DNA of 64,000 nucleotides from Phenylobacterium sp. (GTDB taxonomy: Bacteria > Pseudomonadota > Alphaproteobacteria > Caulobacterales > Caulobacteraceae), in the NCBI RefSeq assembly GCF_019636135.1, contig NZ_JAHBYD010000029.1, positions 1-64,000 on the forward strand, in the 5' to 3' direction. This document shows, one piece after another, positions 16,528 through 24,617 of the stretch (within the stretch, counting starts at the first letter, position 1; every line of letters begins with the position of its first letter). The notes beneath the pieces were generated by a model that was not told the DNA's origin, made no database searches, and saw nothing but the letters and a program-made list of their open reading frames with translations. The translations under genes were made by a program, and so were the position numbers.

Positions 16528-16694
16528 CGTGGTGTTCCCTCTGGAGCGGTTGTGCTGCCCGACGGTGTTGTCCGCCGGCGAGAGAACGAATACTTCCGGA
16601 CCCGGGTGAAATCCCGTGAATAGGGAGTAATGACGTCGATTTAAGAAAATTACGGCGACTTAATACTTTAACACCGCGTAATGCGGGCGCCCGC

Positions 16695-16904
16695 TCAGTG
16701 CGGCCGTGTGGGCTCCACCAGCGTCTGGTCCCACTCGCCGTCGGCGTCGCACACCAGCACCGGCCAGGGCATGTCGATCAGGCGCATCCAGTCGCCGGCC
16801 GCGGCCAGCGCCTCGTCGCAGGTGTCGTAGGCGCCTAGGTCGCCGCTTTCGGCGTCCTGCAGGACCCAGTGGCCGCTTCGGGCCCGCACGGTGAAGTCGA
16901 ACAT
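16695..16904 (-). CDS. Small acidic hypothetical protein (69 aa)
   Basis: The sequence begins MFDFTVRARSGHWVLQDAES and continues GDLGAYDTCDEALAAAGDWM. It resembles the 13491-13667 protein in layout (beta hairpin with W-V, a turn ending in Tyr, then an Ala-rich helix), and has a longer C-terminal strand (WPVLVCDADGEWDQTLVEPT). I cannot assign a family with confidence. It is divergent from the response regulator gene at 17195. Confidence 0.6.
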   Translation of the reverse strand: MFDFTVRARSGHWVLQDAESGDLGAYDTCDEALAAAGDWMRLIDMPWPVLVCDADGEWDQTLVEPTRPH

Positions 16905-17014
16905 GAACTCAACGCCTCAACCAACGCGTACGGGTTTTCGCGCGATTTGGTTTCGCAATCACGAAGACGCCCCGTCGCATCCGGTGCGGCGCGTGAGCGC
17001 ATGCGGCCGCGGCG

Positions 17015-17039
17015 GGAACCGGGGTCAAGCTTGGCCGTT
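17015..17039 (+). promoter_or_regulatory. Possible EcfG-type (general stress sigma) promoter
   Basis: GGAAC at 17015-17019 and CGTT at 17036-17039 are separated by 16 bases, matching the alphaproteobacterial sigma-EcfG pattern GGAAC-N16/17-CGTT or GTT. It lies about 155 bases upstream of the response regulator start in its orientation. Such short motifs occur by chance in GC-rich DNA. Confidence 0.35.
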
Positions 17040-17194
17040 GTCGCCTGTGAGGGGCTCCCGGCTACGGCCGGGGCGATCACCGATAGGCAGAACGTGTTGC
17101 AATGGCGCCCGCGACAACCCGCCGCACTTCCTCTAGAGATTCCCACATTGGGCTCGAAGTCCCCCCAAACGCCCAAGGTGCCGGAGTACTTGCG

Positions 17195-17569
17195 ATGAGC
17201 GCCCAGTCGAACCTGGAGGGCCTGCGGGTCCTCGTGGTCGAGGACGAGATGATGGTCTCGATGCTGATCGAGGACATGCTGAGCGATCTCGGCTGCACCG
17301 TCGTCGGCCCGGCCTCGCGGCTGGACGAGGCCATGGAGCTGGCCAGGGAAGCCGAACTGGACTGCGCGGTGCTGGACGTGAACCTGGGCGGCCAGCCCAT
17401 CTTCCCGCTCGCCGACCTGCTGCGTGAGAAGGGTGCGCCGTTCGCCTTCGCCACGGGCTATGGCGACGCGGGGCTCAGGGAGGTGGATCGCGGCTCGCCG
17501 GTGCTGCAGAAGCCCTTCCGCGAGGGCGACCTGGCGCGCGTGCTGGGCGAACTGAAGACGCGCAACTAG
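17195..17569 (+). CDS. Single-domain response regulator
   Basis: A 124-residue receiver domain with no output domain. Conserved sites are the acidic pair in VVEDE (E16-D17-E18), phospho-acceptor Asp61 (CAVLDVNLGG), Thr in FATGYG (about 87) and Lys106-Pro107 (LQKPF). Stand-alone receivers of this kind in alphaproteobacteria often work with HWE/HisKA2 histidine kinases as phosphate sinks or shuttles; no kinase gene is nearby. The ATG at 17195 has GGAG 11 bases upstream; longer in-frame starts are weak. Confidence 0.88.
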   Translation: MSAQSNLEGLRVLVVEDEMMVSMLIEDMLSDLGCTVVGPASRLDEAMELAREAELDCAVLDVNLGGQPIFPLADLLREKGAPFAFATGYGDAGLREVDRGSPVLQKPFREGDLARVLGELKTRN

Positions 17570-17640
17570 CGCCACAGCCCCTTCCCCCGCTTCCGTAGCC
17601 GCCCGGCGGCCTGTCAGGGACCGGCCCCCAACCTACCCCT

Positions 17641-17680
17641 TGTCATCCCGGTTTCGCCCCAGGCGAAGACCGGGATGACA
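17641..17680. repeat. Palindromic repeat / hairpin between convergent genes
   Basis: TGTCATCCCGGTTTCGCC (17641-17658) pairs almost perfectly with GGCGAAGACCGGGATGACA (17662-17680). A second partial copy (GGCGGGATGACA) follows at 17687. It shares the GTCATCCCGG end with elements at 30871, 32769, 39447 and 57836, and may also act as a terminator between the convergent genes 17195-17569 and 17719-19989. Confidence 0.8.
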
Positions 17681-17718
17681 GCGGTGGCGGGATGACAAGG
17701 GATGGGTGCGGAAGCGGC

Positions 17719-19989
17719 TCACAGCCCCCTGGCCATCAGCGCCGCCAGCAGCTTGTCGGGGGTGATGGGATAGTCCCGCACGCGCACGCCCACGGCGTTG
17801 TGGATGGCGTTGGCCACGGCGGCGCTGGCGCCGGAGTTGCCGAGTTCGCCCACGCCCTTGATGCCCATGGGGTTCGCCTTGTCGTCCACCTCGTCCAGCA
17901 TGATCGCGTCGAGGTCGCCGATGTCGGCGTGGGCGGGCACGAGGTACTGCGCGAGGTCCTGGGCGATCAGCGAGCCGTAGCGCGGGTCGACCGCATTGCC
18001 CTCGGTCAGCGCCGCGCCGACGCCCCAGATCATGCCGCCGGTGAGCTGGCTCCTGGCGGTCTTGGCGTTGAGGATCCGGCCGGCGGCGAACACGCCCAGC
18101 ATGCGCCGCACACGCACCTCGCCGGTGACCACGTCGACGCCGACCTCGCAGAAGTGGGCGCCGTAGGTCTGGGTGCTCCAGCGCTGCGCATCCTGGGCGG
18201 GGCGGATCTCGCCTTCCACCGTCAGGCCCTCGGGGCGCGTGCGGCGGATGAGGTCCGACAGCGTCTCGGAGCGGTTCTCCAGCGCGATCACGCCATCCTG
18301 GAAGGTGACGGCCTCGGGATCGCCGCCATGGAGGGGCGAGCCCGCGTCGCCGACCGCGAGCTCGGCGACGGCGCGGCGCAGGTTCACGCCCGCCGCCAGC
18401 GCCGCCGAGCCGGCCGTGGCCGCGCCGAACTGGCCGCCGGAGCCCGGGGCGGGCGGCAGCTCGCTGTCGCCGATCTCGACGACCACCTTGCCCAGCGGCA
18501 CGCCCAGGGTCTCGGCGGCGATCTGGGCCAGGACCGTGTAGGTGCCGGTGCCGATGTCGGTCATCCCCTGGCGCACCGTGATGGTCCCCTCGGCGTCGAC
18601 CGAGAAGCTGCACTTGGCGGGGAGCAGGAAGTTGCCGCGGATGGCGGCGGCCATGCCCAGGCCCACATGCCAGCGGCCGTCACGCACCTGGCCCGGCTGC
18701 GGCAGGCGGCGGTCCCAGCCGAAGAGCTGCGCGCCCTCCTGCAGGCAGCGCACGAGCTGGCGCTGCGAGAACGGGCGGCCGTTCTCGGGGTCGACCGGCG
18801 GCTCGTTGACGATCCTGAGCTGCACCGGGTCCATGCCGAGCTTCTCGGCCAGCTCGTCCATGGCCACTTCCAGGCTCATGGTGCCCGAGGCCTCGCCCGG
18901 CGCCCGCATCGGCCCGGCATGCGGCAAGTCCAGCTTCACGAGGCGGTGGCCCGTCAGCCGGTTCGGCGCGGCGTAGAGGGCGCGGGCGAAGTTCGAGGCG
19001 TGCTCGGTGAACGCGCCGTCCGAGTGGCAGTGCGTCCAGGTCATGATCGAAAACGCGTTCAGCCGCCCGTCCTTCTCCGCCCCCAGGCGCACGCGCTGGA
19101 GCGTCGCCGGCCGGTGGATCGTGCCGTGCATCATCTGCTGGCGGGTGAAGGCCACCTTCACGGGGCGGCCCAGCTCGCGGGCGGCCAGCGCCGCCAGCGT
19201 CAGGTCGTCGTAGGTCTGGCCCTTCCCGCCGAAGCCGCCGCCGATGTAGCGGGTCATCAGGTGGACGCCGTCGCGGTCGATGCCCAGCGTCTCGGCCAGC
19301 CCGTGCTGGGCGGGCTTCACCATCTGGACCGAAGTATGGGCGATGCAGCGGTCGGGCCCCTCCCACCAGGCCAGCGAGGCGCAGGGCTCCATCTGGCAGT
19401 GGTTCTGGATGGGCGTGGTCCAGGTCTCGTCCACCTGCACCGGCGAGGCCTTGAAGCCGGCCTCGAAGTCGCCGACCTCGACGTCCTTCTCGCCGGGCGG
19501 ATCGACGCCGTCGATCAGGCGGCCGTGGAAGTCGACGTTCGGCGTCTCGGGGGCATAGCTCAGCTTCACGAGGTGGGCGGCGGCGACCGCGTTCTCCAGG
19601 GTGTCGGCCACGACGAAGGCCACCGGCTGGCCCCAGTAGGTGACGCGGTCGCCGTCCAGCGCCGGCCGCGAGCCGGCCGAGCTGCGCGGGTGGGCCTTGG
19701 TCCCCCTGGGCGGCTGGGCGGGGGCGTTCTCGTGAGTCCAGACGGCCAGGACGCCCGGCGCGGCCCGGGCGGCGGCGAGGTCGGCGCCGGTGACGCGGCC
19801 GACCGCGATCTCGGCCCCGATCATCACGCCATAGGCCGGCGGCGACGGCGGCTGGACCTCGTAGGCGTAGGGCGCCGTGCCGGTGACCTTGAGCGGGCCC
19901 TCGTAGCGGTCGACGGGCTTGCCGATCAGGCCGGCGCGGTTCGTCTTGACCGGATTGGGCGTGGCTTCCCAGTCGGCGACCGAGCTCAT
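17719..19989 (-). CDS. Aldehyde oxidoreductase molybdenum-binding subunit (PaoC-like, xanthine dehydrogenase family)
   Basis: A large subunit of 756 residues. Molybdopterin-binding blocks are visible: TRYIGGGFGGKGQTYDDLTL, the APGEASG-type loop in GPMRAPGEASG, and the active-site Glu in GVGELGNSG near residue 715. It forms a heterotrimer with the two genes upstream (FAD and 2Fe-2S subunits), with ATGA overlaps at both joints. The subunit order and the cysteine insert of the FAD subunit resemble E. coli PaoABC, which oxidises aromatic aldehydes; the substrate here is unknown. No XdhC/PaoD-type chaperone gene is in the window. Confidence 0.9.
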   Translation of the reverse strand: MSSVADWEATPNPVKTNRAGLIGKPVDRYEGPLKVTGTAPYAYEVQPPSPPAYGVMIGAEIAVGRVTGADLAAARAAPGVLAVWTHENAPAQPPRGTKAHPRSSAGSRPALDGDRVTYWGQPVAFVVADTLENAVAAAHLVKLSYAPETPNVDFHGRLIDGVDPPGEKDVEVGDFEAGFKASPVQVDETWTTPIQNHCQMEPCASLAWWEGPDRCIAHTSVQMVKPAQHGLAETLGIDRDGVHLMTRYIGGGFGGKGQTYDDLTLAALAARELGRPVKVAFTRQQMMHGTIHRPATLQRVRLGAEKDGRLNAFSIMTWTHCHSDGAFTEHASNFARALYAAPNRLTGHRLVKLDLPHAGPMRAPGEASGTMSLEVAMDELAEKLGMDPVQLRIVNEPPVDPENGRPFSQRQLVRCLQEGAQLFGWDRRLPQPGQVRDGRWHVGLGMAAAIRGNFLLPAKCSFSVDAEGTITVRQGMTDIGTGTYTVLAQIAAETLGVPLGKVVVEIGDSELPPAPGSGGQFGAATAGSAALAAGVNLRRAVAELAVGDAGSPLHGGDPEAVTFQDGVIALENRSETLSDLIRRTRPEGLTVEGEIRPAQDAQRWSTQTYGAHFCEVGVDVVTGEVRVRRMLGVFAAGRILNAKTARSQLTGGMIWGVGAALTEGNAVDPRYGSLIAQDLAQYLVPAHADIGDLDAIMLDEVDDKANPMGIKGVGELGNSGASAAVANAIHNAVGVRVRDYPITPDKLLAALMARGL

Positions 19990-20936
19990 GCGCCCCTCCC
20001 GTTCGCTTCGTGGATGGCGGCCGTGGCCAGCCGGGCGACCAGGGGGATCTTGAAGTCGTTGCGCCCCCGTGGGCTCGCGCCCTCCAGTTCCGCGGCCATG
20101 GCTTCGGCGGGCGACGCGCCGGCCCTGAGCGCGCGCTCGGCGCCGGCGGCGCGCCAGGGCTTCAGCGCCACCATGCCCAGCGCCAGGTCGCCGCCGGCCA
20201 CCGCCACGCTGGCCAGGCCGCCGGCGTAGGAGGCGCGATCGCGCACCTTGCGGTAGGCCTGCCCGCCCACAGGCGGCGGCGGGAGAGTCACGGCGGTGAT
20301 CAGCTCGCCGGGCACGAGGACGGTCTCGACGTGGGGCATGTCGCCGGGCAGGCGGTGCAGGTCCGTGAGCGGGATCGAACGGGTGTCGCCCGACGGCGAG
20401 ATCGTCTCGACGCGGGCGTTCAGCGCCGCCAGCGCCACGGCCATGTCCGAGGTGTGGGTGGCGATGCAGGCCTGGCTGGCGCCGAAGATCGCGGCGTTGC
20501 GGTTCAGGCCTTCCAGCGCCCCGCAACCCGAGCCGGGCGCCCGCTTGTTGCAGGGCTTGGAGGCGTCGTAGAAGTAGGCGCAGCGGGTGCGCTGGAGCAG
20601 GTTGCCGCCGACGCTGGCCTTGTTGCGCAACTGCGGGGAGCCGCCCGCCAGGATCGCCTGCGACAGCACCGGATAGCGCGCGCGGACGTCGGCGTGGGCC
20701 GCGACGGCGGTGTTGGTGGCCGCCGCCCCGATCGTGAGGCCGCCCTCGGGCGTGGGCGCGATCGCCGCCATCGGCAGGCGGCCGACGTCGATCAGGTGCG
20801 TCGGCTGCTCGATCTCCAGCTTCATCAGGTCCAGAAGGTTCGTGCCCCCGGCGATGAAGCGCGCGCCCTTTGTCAGAGCCGCGGCCTTCGCGGCGGCCGC
20901 CGGGCTCTCGGCCCGCTCGTAGGTGAACGGCTTCAT
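19986..20936 (-). CDS. Aldehyde oxidoreductase FAD-binding subunit with Cys-rich insert (PaoB-like)
   Basis: A protein of 316 residues with the PCMH-type FAD motifs ARFIAGGTNLLDLMKLEIEQ and GGSPQLRNKASVGGNLLQRT. It contains a cysteine insert, CAYFYDASKPCNKRAPGSGC, which in PaoB and 4-hydroxybenzoyl-CoA reductase beta subunits binds an extra 4Fe-4S cluster; a further Cys occurs in ASQACIATHTSD. Electrons would pass from Mo through the 2Fe-2S clusters to FAD. It overlaps its neighbours by 4 bases on both sides, so the three genes are translationally coupled. Confidence 0.92.
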   Translation of the reverse strand: MKPFTYERAESPAAAAKAAALTKGARFIAGGTNLLDLMKLEIEQPTHLIDVGRLPMAAIAPTPEGGLTIGAAATNTAVAAHADVRARYPVLSQAILAGGSPQLRNKASVGGNLLQRTRCAYFYDASKPCNKRAPGSGCGALEGLNRNAAIFGASQACIATHTSDMAVALAALNARVETISPSGDTRSIPLTDLHRLPGDMPHVETVLVPGELITAVTLPPPPVGGQAYRKVRDRASYAGGLASVAVAGGDLALGMVALKPWRAAGAERALRAGASPAEAMAAELEGASPRGRNDFKIPLVARLATAAIHEANGRGA

Positions 20937-21436
20937 GCCATCTGCTCCGCGGCCTGGCGGATGGCCGCCACGATCTGCGGGTAGGCCGAGCAGCGGCAGA
21001 TGTTCCCGCTCATCCGCTCGCGGATCTCGTCGCCCGTGAACTCCGGCTTGGCGCCCGGCGCGGTCTCCTGGCTGGGATGCCCCGCCTCCAGCTCGGCCAG
21101 CAGGCCGAGCGTCGAGCAGATCTGGCCGGGCGTGCAGTAGCCGCACTGGAACGCGTCCTGGTTCAGGAACGCCACCTGCACGGGATGCAGCCTGTCGGGC
21201 GTGCCCACGCCTTCGATGGAGATGACCTCGTCGCCGTCATGCATGACGGCCAGCGACAGGCAGGCGTTGATCCGCACGCCGTTCACCAGGACCGTGCAGG
21301 CGCCGCACTGCCCGTGGTCGCAGCCCTTCTTGGCCCCGGTGAGCTTCAGGTGCTCGCGCAGGGCGTCGAGCAGGGTCGTTCGCGGGTCGAGATCGAGCGA
21401 CCGCGCCTCGCCGTTGACGGTGATGGTCGTGCGCAA
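20933..21436 (-). CDS. Aldehyde oxidoreductase 2Fe-2S subunit (PaoA-like)
   Basis: A protein of 167 residues with two cluster domains: the plant-ferredoxin type (KKGCDHGQCGACTVLVNGVR...ACLSLA) and the helical domain (FQCGYCTPGQIC...MSGNICRCSAY). It is the first gene of the operon. It starts directly at MRTTITVNGEARSLDLDPRT with no twin-arginine signal, unlike E. coli PaoA, so the complex should be cytoplasmic. The C-terminal domain has an acidic spacer (HPSQETAPGAKPEFTGDEIR) typical of the Pao-like group. Confidence 0.92.
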   Translation of the reverse strand: MRTTITVNGEARSLDLDPRTTLLDALREHLKLTGAKKGCDHGQCGACTVLVNGVRINACLSLAVMHDGDEVISIEGVGTPDRLHPVQVAFLNQDAFQCGYCTPGQICSTLGLLAELEAGHPSQETAPGAKPEFTGDEIRERMSGNICRCSAYPQIVAAIRQAAEQMA

Positions 21437-21460
21437 CCCGTCCCCTCCATGCTTCTCACC

Positions 21461-21490
21461 CGCCCATCCCCGCGCATGCGGGGATGGGCG
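21461..21490. repeat. Palindromic repeat, GCGCATGCG core
   Basis: CGCCCATCCCCGC and GCGGGGATGGGCG are perfect complements around a short GCATGC-containing centre. It shares the CATCCCCGCGCATGCGGGGA core with the arms of the element inside the oxoprolinase gene (7337-7446). It lies upstream of the aldehyde oxidoreductase operon and downstream of bolA, both on the minus strand. Confidence 0.8.
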
Positions 21491-21499
21491 GAGTTTAGG

Positions 21500-21772
21500 T
21501 CACGCCTCTCCGGGCGCCAGCGCCTTGACCGAGAGCGCGTGCAGCGGGCCGGCCAGTTCCTCGGCCAGGGCGCGGTGGACCATGCGCTGGCGGGCCACCC
21601 GGGGCGTCCCCGAAAACGCCGCGGCCTCGATCGTCACGTTGAAATGGCTCTCGCCGCCTTCGCGCGCGCCGGAATGGCCCGCATGCCGGTGCGAGTCGTC
21701 GACGATCTCCAGCCGTGTGGGCTGGAAGGCCGCCGTCAGCTTGTCCTGGATCGCATCAAATATGGCGCCCAT
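21500..21772 (-). CDS. BolA family protein
   Basis: About 90 residues: MGAIFDAIQDKLTAAFQPTR, then EIVDDSHRHAGHS, ESHFNVTIEAAAFSG and RQRMVHRALAEELAGPLHAL, the class II KH-like fold of BolA. The His residues in SHRHAGH and the C-terminal VHR...LHAL can ligate a shared 2Fe-2S cluster with a monothiol glutaredoxin. I chose the ATG at 21772; an ATG five codons upstream is possible. It is divergent from the J-domain gene at 21825, an arrangement frequent in alphaproteobacteria. A second, shorter BolA is at 40051 beside Grx4. Confidence 0.9.
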   Translation of the reverse strand: MGAIFDAIQDKLTAAFQPTRLEIVDDSHRHAGHSGAREGGESHFNVTIEAAAFSGTPRVARQRMVHRALAEELAGPLHALSVKALAPGEA

Positions 21773-21824
21773 CGCCGACACCTTCAATTCTTGTACGGAA
21801 GTTTCTGCGCCTCATACTTGGCCC

Positions 21825-22475
21825 ATGCCCGGCGCGTTTCAATATAAGCCCAAGTTCGTGGATATCCGCGTGCGGCCGCCGTCGGACAACGACGACAGCG
21901 GCGAGGACGTCAACGCGCTGAAGCCGGGCGAGCGCGCCTGCGACCACCCCGGTTGCCGCCGGCCCGCCACCGCGCGGGCCCCCAAGGCGCGCGACCTGCT
22001 GCACGAGCACTACTGGTTCTGCCAGCCGCACGCGGCCGAGTACAATCGCAACTGGAACTTCTTCGCCGGCCTGCCGGAGGCCGAGGTCCGCCGCCGCCAG
22101 CAGGAGGAGATGATGACCGGCGGCCGCCCCACCTGGGAGATGAAGGCCGGCCGCATGAGCCGCGAGAGCGCCGCCTTCACCGCCAGGTTCGGCTCCGGCC
22201 AGGGCTACCGCGACCCGTTCAACATGTTCGGCGGCGGCGGGGCGCAGGCGCGCCGGCCCGAGCCGGAAGGCCGCAAGCTGGGCAAGATCGAGCGCAATGC
22301 CCTGGCCGACCTGGACCTCGACGACGACGCCGACGGCCCGAAGATCCGCGCCCGCTACACCGAGCTGGTGCGCAAGCTGCATCCCGACGCCAACAACGGC
22401 GACCGCTCGGGCGAACACCGCCTGCAGCGGGTCATCCGCTCGTACCAGGCGCTCCGCAAGGCGGGGATGGTCTAG
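21825..22475 (+). CDS. J-domain (DnaJ-like) protein with zinc-binding-like N-terminus
   Basis: A 216-residue protein. Residues ~35-70 hold CDHPGCRRPATARAPKARDL and YWFCQPHAAEYN, a Cys/His set that could bind Zn. The C-terminal ~65 residues form a J domain: ALADLDLDDDADGPKIRARY, LVRKLHPDANNGDRSGEHRL with the HPD motif. This is the alphaproteobacterial DnaJ-family protein usually found between bolA and cobS/cobT; here cobS is about 14 kb away (36395). The ATG at 21825 is preceded by TACTTGGCCC with a weak ribosome site. Confidence 0.88.
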   Translation: MPGAFQYKPKFVDIRVRPPSDNDDSGEDVNALKPGERACDHPGCRRPATARAPKARDLLHEHYWFCQPHAAEYNRNWNFFAGLPEAEVRRRQQEEMMTGGRPTWEMKAGRMSRESAAFTARFGSGQGYRDPFNMFGGGGAQARRPEPEGRKLGKIERNALADLDLDDDADGPKIRARYTELVRKLHPDANNGDRSGEHRLQRVIRSYQALRKAGMV

Positions 22476-22477
22476 GG

Positions 22478-22592
22478 CTTGTCCCGGCCACCCATGGACA
22501 CCAGCCTTCGCCGGAATAGCGGTTGAGGCCGCCGCTGCAGACTGATTCCAGCGTCTGAGTTCATCGGTGGCCGGGACAAGCCCGGCCATGAC
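22478..22592. repeat. Long palindromic repeat after the J-domain gene
   Basis: The outer arms GCTTGTCCCGGCCACCCATG (22478-22497) and GGTGGCCGGGACAAGC (22567-22582) are inverted copies. Between them CCGGAATAGCGG...CCGCTGCAGAC and GTCTGAGTTCAT form a looser inner structure; a short GTCCCGG-like extension (CCCGGCCATGACG) follows to 22592. It separates convergent genes and probably ends both transcripts. Confidence 0.7.
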
Positions 22593-22640
22593 GTCGAGAA
22601 GTTCCGGGGTGTGCGCGAAACGCCGCTGGATGTGGATGGT

Positions 22641-23657
22641 CTAGCGGGGCGCCGCTTCCACCAGAGCTCTCGGGCCGGCCGTGTGGATGACCCGCAGGAG
22701 TTCGAAGCCGGCGTCGGCCAGGAGGGCGCGATATTGCGCCTCGGTGCGTTCGCGGCCGCCGTTCCGGACCATCATCAGGAGGTCGATCATGGCGTCGTTG
22801 CGGTCAGTGAGGCCCGCGTCCGGCCGTTCGGCCAGCACGCGCTCGACCAGGACGAGCCGCGCGGCCGGGGCCATGGCGCGACGGACGGACGCCAGCACTT
22901 TCACGGCCGCGTCGGGCGGCCAGTCGTGGATCACGGCGGAGAGCACGTAGACGTCGCCCCCCGCTGGCGCGGCCTCGAACATGTCACCCGCCGCGACGTC
23001 GCAGCGGTGGGCAAGCCCCTGGGCGGCCACGAAGGCGCGGGCCTTCTCGGCCACGGGCGGCAGTTCGAAGACCAGGCCGCGCGTTGCGGGATGCGCCGCC
23101 AGGATGTGGGCCATCAGGCGGCCGACGCCGGCTCCGACGTCGACGACCAGGCCTGCGAACGGATAGGCCGCGGCGACCGGCGGGCCGACCACGTCCGACA
23201 TCGCCGTCATCGCCGCATCGAAATCGGCCGCCAGCGCCGGATCGCGGGCGTAGAGGTCGAAGCTGGTCCCGGCACCGAGCTGGTGGGTGACGGCCGGCGT
23301 GCCGCGCCGGACGCTCTCCGACAGCCCGAGCGCGCTCTGCCAGAAGCTGTCTCCCGTATAGCCGCGCGCGATGGGGCCGAGGCCGCCCGCGCCATCGCCC
23401 AGCCGCGCGCCGAGGTCGGTCAGGCGGAAGCGGCCATCGGCCTCGCAGGCGGCGAGGTCCAGGGTCGTGGCGGCGCGCAGCAGGCGCTCCAGGGCCGCCG
23501 CGTCGACGTCGATGGCGGCCGCGAGATCGCGGGCGAGATGCGGATCGCGGCCCATCCGGTCGGGCAGGCGCAGTTCGGCGAGCGCGCGCACGACCTGCGC
23601 GGCCAACCCGCCCAGGATCAGGCCCATCAGGCGCGTCGAAGACGTCTCGTCGGCCAT
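22641..23657 (-). CDS. SAM-dependent O-methyltransferase (helix-domain plus Rossmann)
   Basis: The protein has 338 residues. The N-terminal ~110 residues are a winged-helix dimerisation domain (LILGGLAAQVVRALAELRLP; LERLLRAATTLDLAACEADG). The C-terminal part is a methyltransferase: motif I VVDVGAGVGRLMAHIL, then AGDMFEAAPAGGDVYVLSAV, HDWPPDAAVKVLASVRRAMA, the HDW signature of plant and bacterial O-methyltransferases acting on phenolic or polyketide hydroxyls. The ATG at 23657 has AGGGGG 9 bases upstream. It is monocistronic; its substrate is not visible from context. Confidence 0.88.
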   Translation of the reverse strand: MADETSSTRLMGLILGGLAAQVVRALAELRLPDRMGRDPHLARDLAAAIDVDAAALERLLRAATTLDLAACEADGRFRLTDLGARLGDGAGGLGPIARGYTGDSFWQSALGLSESVRRGTPAVTHQLGAGTSFDLYARDPALAADFDAAMTAMSDVVGPPVAAAYPFAGLVVDVGAGVGRLMAHILAAHPATRGLVFELPPVAEKARAFVAAQGLAHRCDVAAGDMFEAAPAGGDVYVLSAVIHDWPPDAAVKVLASVRRAMAPAARLVLVERVLAERPDAGLTDRNDAMIDLLMMVRNGGRERTEAQYRALLADAGFELLRVIHTAGPRALVEAAPR

Positions 23658-23781
23658 CCACGTCCCCCTGGGGTCAGGAGGCCGGAAAGCGGAAGACGAG
23701 TCCAGCGGCCGCGGATCCGTCGGCCGCTGGCGTGCTCGGCCCGCTTGCGGCAAGGTTCGCGCCGACGCCGCAAAGAGCGTG

Positions 23782-24606
23782 ATGGGTGGGAAGATGCATG
23801 CATTCGTCCGGGGCGTGCGCCTCGCGGGTTCCGTTCTGGCCCTGACGCTGCTGGGCGCCGGCGCCGCGCAGGCGGCCAAGGCGCCGCCGAAGCAGCTTGA
23901 GCTCTACGCCATCGACTGCGGCCGCCTGCCGGTCCCGAACGCCGACGGCTTCGCGGACGACGGCTCGTACAAGGGCCTGTCGCGGACCCTGATCGTGCCC
24001 TGCTACCTGATCCGCCACCCGAAGGGCGATCTCGTCTGGGATACCGGCACGCCGGCCTCGAAGGAGGCGCTGCTGGGCGGCCTGAAGGCGCTGGACCTGG
24101 AGCCGGCCGACATCGAGTTCATCTCGGTCTCGCACAGCCACTTCGACCACATCGGCAACGCCGGCCTGTTCGCAGGCTCCACCTGGATCGTCTCCCCCGA
24201 CGAGAAGGCCTACGCCTTCCGGCCGCAGTCGCGCGCCGCGGGGGCCCAGTTCGCGGCCTACTCGGCGCTGGAGAACGCCAGGACGATCCTGATCGAGGGG
24301 CCGAGCCACGACGTGTTCGGCGACAGGCGCGTGGTGATCCATCGGGCGCCGGGGCACACGCCGGGCCATACGATCCTCGAACTCAGGCTGAAGAGCGGCG
24401 CGGTGCTGCTGACCGGCGACCTCTGGCACCTCGCCGAGAGCCGCGCGGGGAAGAAGGTGCCGCGGTTCAACACCGACCGGGCCCAGACGCTGGCGAGCTA
24501 CGAACTGACCGAGGCGCTGGCGGCGAAGACCAAGGCCCGCGTGGTGCGCGAGCACGTCGTCGAGGACTTCGACGCCCTGCCGAAGTTCCCCGCGGCGCTG
24601 AAGTAG
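23782..24606 (+). CDS. Exported metallo-beta-lactamase-fold hydrolase, AHL-lactonase-like
   Basis: The 274-residue protein has a signal peptide (hydrophobic LAGSVLALTLLGAGAAQAA) and MBL metal motifs: HSHFDH (in VSHSHFDHIGN), GHTPGHT, Asp in LTGDLWH and a late His in VVREHVVEDF. The spacing resembles N-acyl-homoserine-lactone lactonases, but many members of this group act on other esters or lactones. Two starts are possible, 23782 and 23794 (MHAFVRG), the second having GGTGGGAAG just before it. The acyl-CoA synthetase starts 11 bases after its stop, so the two are likely co-transcribed. Confidence 0.82.
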   Translation: MGGKMHAFVRGVRLAGSVLALTLLGAGAAQAAKAPPKQLELYAIDCGRLPVPNADGFADDGSYKGLSRTLIVPCYLIRHPKGDLVWDTGTPASKEALLGGLKALDLEPADIEFISVSHSHFDHIGNAGLFAGSTWIVSPDEKAYAFRPQSRAAGAQFAAYSALENARTILIEGPSHDVFGDRRVVIHRAPGHTPGHTILELRLKSGAVLLTGDLWHLAESRAGKKVPRFNTDRAQTLASYELTEALAAKTKARVVREHVVEDFDALPKFPAALK

Positions 24607-24617
24607 GGAGGCGAGCC

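Noticed and set aside
17692..20229. 845-residue plus-strand frame over the molybdenum subunit
   Set aside because: It is the shadow of the PaoC/PaoB-like genes, which have clear cofactor motifs on the minus strand.
20360..20400. tRNA-like GGGATCGAAC loop
   Set aside because: It lies in the coding sequence of the FAD subunit and no cloverleaf can be formed around it; no tRNA was found in the window.
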